A stretch of DNA of 64,000 nt from Novosphingobium sediminicola (GTDB lineage: Bacteria > Pseudomonadota > Alphaproteobacteria > Sphingomonadales > Sphingomonadaceae). The notes beneath the pieces are model-generated. The model was given only the letters and a program-made list of their open reading frames with translations. It was not told the origin of the DNA and made no database searches. Of the stretch, positions 62,659 to 64,000 are shown one piece after another; within the stretch, counting starts at the first letter, position 1, and each line of letters starts with the position of its first letter. The position numbers and the translations under genes are program-made. The stretch is taken from assembly GCF_014196525.1 (NCBI RefSeq), contig NZ_JACIDX010000011.1, forward strand, positions 62,001 through 126,000, read 5' to 3'.

Positions 62659-64000
62659 ATGAGCACCCCCAAGGTCTGGACTTCTTTGAGCGTGATGGCA
62701 GTGGCCATGGCTTCGCAGCCCGCCGCCGCGCAGGCCCCCAATGCACAGGATGTCGCAAAGGCCGACGCCCGCGCCGCCGCCACCGTCAAGGCGATGAAGA
62801 CCGAAGAAAAGACCATCCTGACCCATGGCATCATGCCGATGGATCTGGGCATTGGCACGACGAAGATCCCCGCCGATGCGGTGCCGGGGGCTGGCTATGT
62901 GGCGGGCATTGATCGCCTTGGCGTGCCTGCTCTCAAGGAATCGGACGCTTCGCTGGGCGTGTCCTATGTGATGGGTCTGCGCAAGGATGGGGCCACGGCC
63001 CTGCCCTCCGGCGTGCTTCAGGCGGCCACGTGGAACCCCGATGTGCTCTATCGCGGCGGCGCGATGATCGGCGGCGAGGCCCGCGCCAAGGGCTTTAACG
63101 TCCTGCTGGCGGGCGGCGTCAATCTGATGCGCGATCCGCGCAATGGCCGCACGTTTGAATATCTGTCCGAAGACCCGCTTCTGTCGGGCATGCTGGTGGG
63201 CGCGGCGATCCGCGGCATTCAGTCGAACCACATCATCTCCACGATCAAGCATTTCGCGCTCAACGGTCAGGAAACCGGCCGCAAATATGTCGACATCAAG
63301 ATCAGCGAGGCGGCGGCCAAGGAATCCGACCTGCTGGCCTTCAAGATCGGCATTGAACAGGGCCAGCCCCTCTCGGTGATGTGCGCCTATAATCGCGTGG
63401 GCGGCCAGAACGCCTGCTCGAACGATTTCCTGCTCAACAAGGTGCTGAAGAAGGACTGGGGCTGGAAGGGCTTTGTCATGTCCGACTGGGGCGCGGTGCC
63501 GGGCGTTGAGGCCGCGATCAATGGCCTTGACCAGCAATCGGGCGAACAGCTCGACAAGGGCGTGTTCTTCACCGACCAACTGGCCGCCAAGGCCAAGGCC
63601 GACCCCAAGTGGGCGGCGCGCGTCGATGACATGAACCGCCGCGTGCTGACCGCGATCTATGCGGCGGGCGTGGACAAGTTCCCCGCGCAAAAGGGCGGCA
63701 AGATCGATTTCGCCGCCAATGCCAAGGTGGCAGAGGACGCCGCCAAGCAGGGCATTGTCCTGCTCAAGAATGAAGGCGGGTTGCTGCCATTGATGAAGAC
63801 CGCCAAGTCGATCGCGGTGATCGGCGGCTTTGCCGATGGCGGCGTGCTGTCGGGCGGCGGATCGTCGCAGGTTCAGGGTGAAGGCGGCCCGGCTGTCACG
63901 ATCCCGATCATGGGCGACGGCGTCTGGGCGGGCCTGATCGGCCAGAACTATCACCGCTCCAGCCCGTTGAAGGCGATCAAGGCGCAGGCGCCGGACGCCA
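62659..64000 (+). CDS. GH3 beta-glycosidase, cut by the right edge
   Basis: At least 447 residues. ATG at 62659 has GAGG nine bases upstream; ATG at 62650 in the same frame is the alternative. The signal is SVMAVAMASQPAAAQ. The nucleophile aspartate lies in KGFVMSDWGAVPG, and substrate contacts are in TIKHFALNGQETGR and NVLLAGGVNLMRDPRNGR. GIVLLKNEGGLLPL begins the second domain. GH3 enzymes release glucose, xylose or arabinose residues; here probably acting with GH42. The C terminus lies outside the window. Confidence 0.92.
   Translation, partial: MSTPKVWTSLSVMAVAMASQPAAAQAPNAQDVAKADARAAATVKAMKTEEKTILTHGIMPMDLGIGTTKIPADAVPGAGYVAGIDRLGVPALKESDASLGVSYVMGLRKDGATALPSGVLQAATWNPDVLYRGGAMIGGEARAKGFNVLLAGGVNLMRDPRNGRTFEYLSEDPLLSGMLVGAAIRGIQSNHIISTIKHFALNGQETGRKYVDIKISEAAAKESDLLAFKIGIEQGQPLSVMCAYNRVGGQNACSNDFLLNKVLKKDWGWKGFVMSDWGAVPGVEAAINGLDQQSGEQLDKGVFFTDQLAAKAKADPKWAARVDDMNRRVLTAIYAAGVDKFPAQKGGKIDFAANAKVAEDAAKQGIVLLKNEGGLLPLMKTAKSIAVIGGFADGGVLSGGGSSQVQGEGGPAVTIPIMGDGVWAGLIGQNYHRSSPLKAIKAQAPDA

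Overview
The window is chromosomal DNA of a GC-rich alphaproteobacterium. The cox operon order, the overlapping sphingomonad-type housekeeping genes (pyrE-pdxJ-acpS-lepB), and a TonB-dependent receptor beside glycoside hydrolases and an oxidative pentose route all suggest a Novosphingobium/Sphingomonas relative. This is inferred from gene content and order; no database was searched.

Region 1 (1-22.3 kb) is core genome. thrC is cut by the left edge. A leftward cytochrome c oxidase operon follows (ctaC-ctaD-ctaB-coxF-cox11-ctaE-DUF983-SURF1). Next come the rightward pyrE-pdxJ-acpS-lepB-AI-2E-DUF3089-ruvX run, then cysG-like, lysA, a small lipoprotein and argH leftward, and a TlpA-like thioredoxin, a globin-coupled chemoreceptor and a GGDEF-EAL protein rightward. 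Three copies of an intergenic repeat of about 215 bp sit at gene 3' ends and carry compensatory changes in their hairpins.

Region 2 (about 22.37-44.20 kb) looks like an integrated element in the 3' end of tRNA-Val(UAC). A P4-type integrase lies just inside the tRNA, and a degenerate copy of the tRNA end with a matching G-rich arm-like site lies at the far side. Cargo: AlpA-like and RHH-like regulators, an MNT-HEPN fusion, an ArdC/DUF2958/sigma-like operon, a highly structured 155-nt non-coding segment, a nucleotidyltransferase gene pair, a complete type I-C CRISPR-Cas locus (cas3-cas5-cas8c(+internal cas11c)-cas7-cas4-cas1-cas2), and an array of 57 good repeats plus one degenerate terminal repeat. 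A nuclease-like gene and an unknown gene follow the array. No conjugation genes are visible.

The most striking signal lies between cas7 and cas4 (35.54-35.76 kb). On the minus strand there is a solitary degenerate repeat whose stem is kept by compensatory changes. A 29-nt guide and a terminator-like hairpin follow it. The first 17 guide bases match, at 13 positions, a sequence next to a TTC PAM about 135 bp away. The 5-nt seed is perfect, and two of the four mismatches fall at positions 6 and 12, which type I crRNAs do not pair. The matched site covers the -10 of a minus-strand promoter-like sequence and the cas4 ribosome binding site. This is the architecture of CreTA or CreR crRNA-like regulatory RNAs and is the best candidate here for an undescribed system.

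Region 3 (44.5-48.4 kb) encodes exported proteins including LpoB-, YcfL- and COG3014-like products. Region 4 (48.9-64 kb) is a plant-polysaccharide/pentose locus: a Gfo/Idh sugar 1-dehydrogenase, an AraD1-type dehydratase, a 2-oxoglutarate semialdehyde dehydrogenase, a FucP-like transporter, a mutarotase, an IlvD/Edd dehydratase, a GntR/FCD regulator, a GH42 beta-galactosidase, a TonB-dependent receptor and a GH3 enzyme cut by the right edge. Together they would import arabinose/galactose-containing oligosaccharides, hydrolyse them, and oxidise pentose to 2-oxoglutarate; no lactonase gene is seen.
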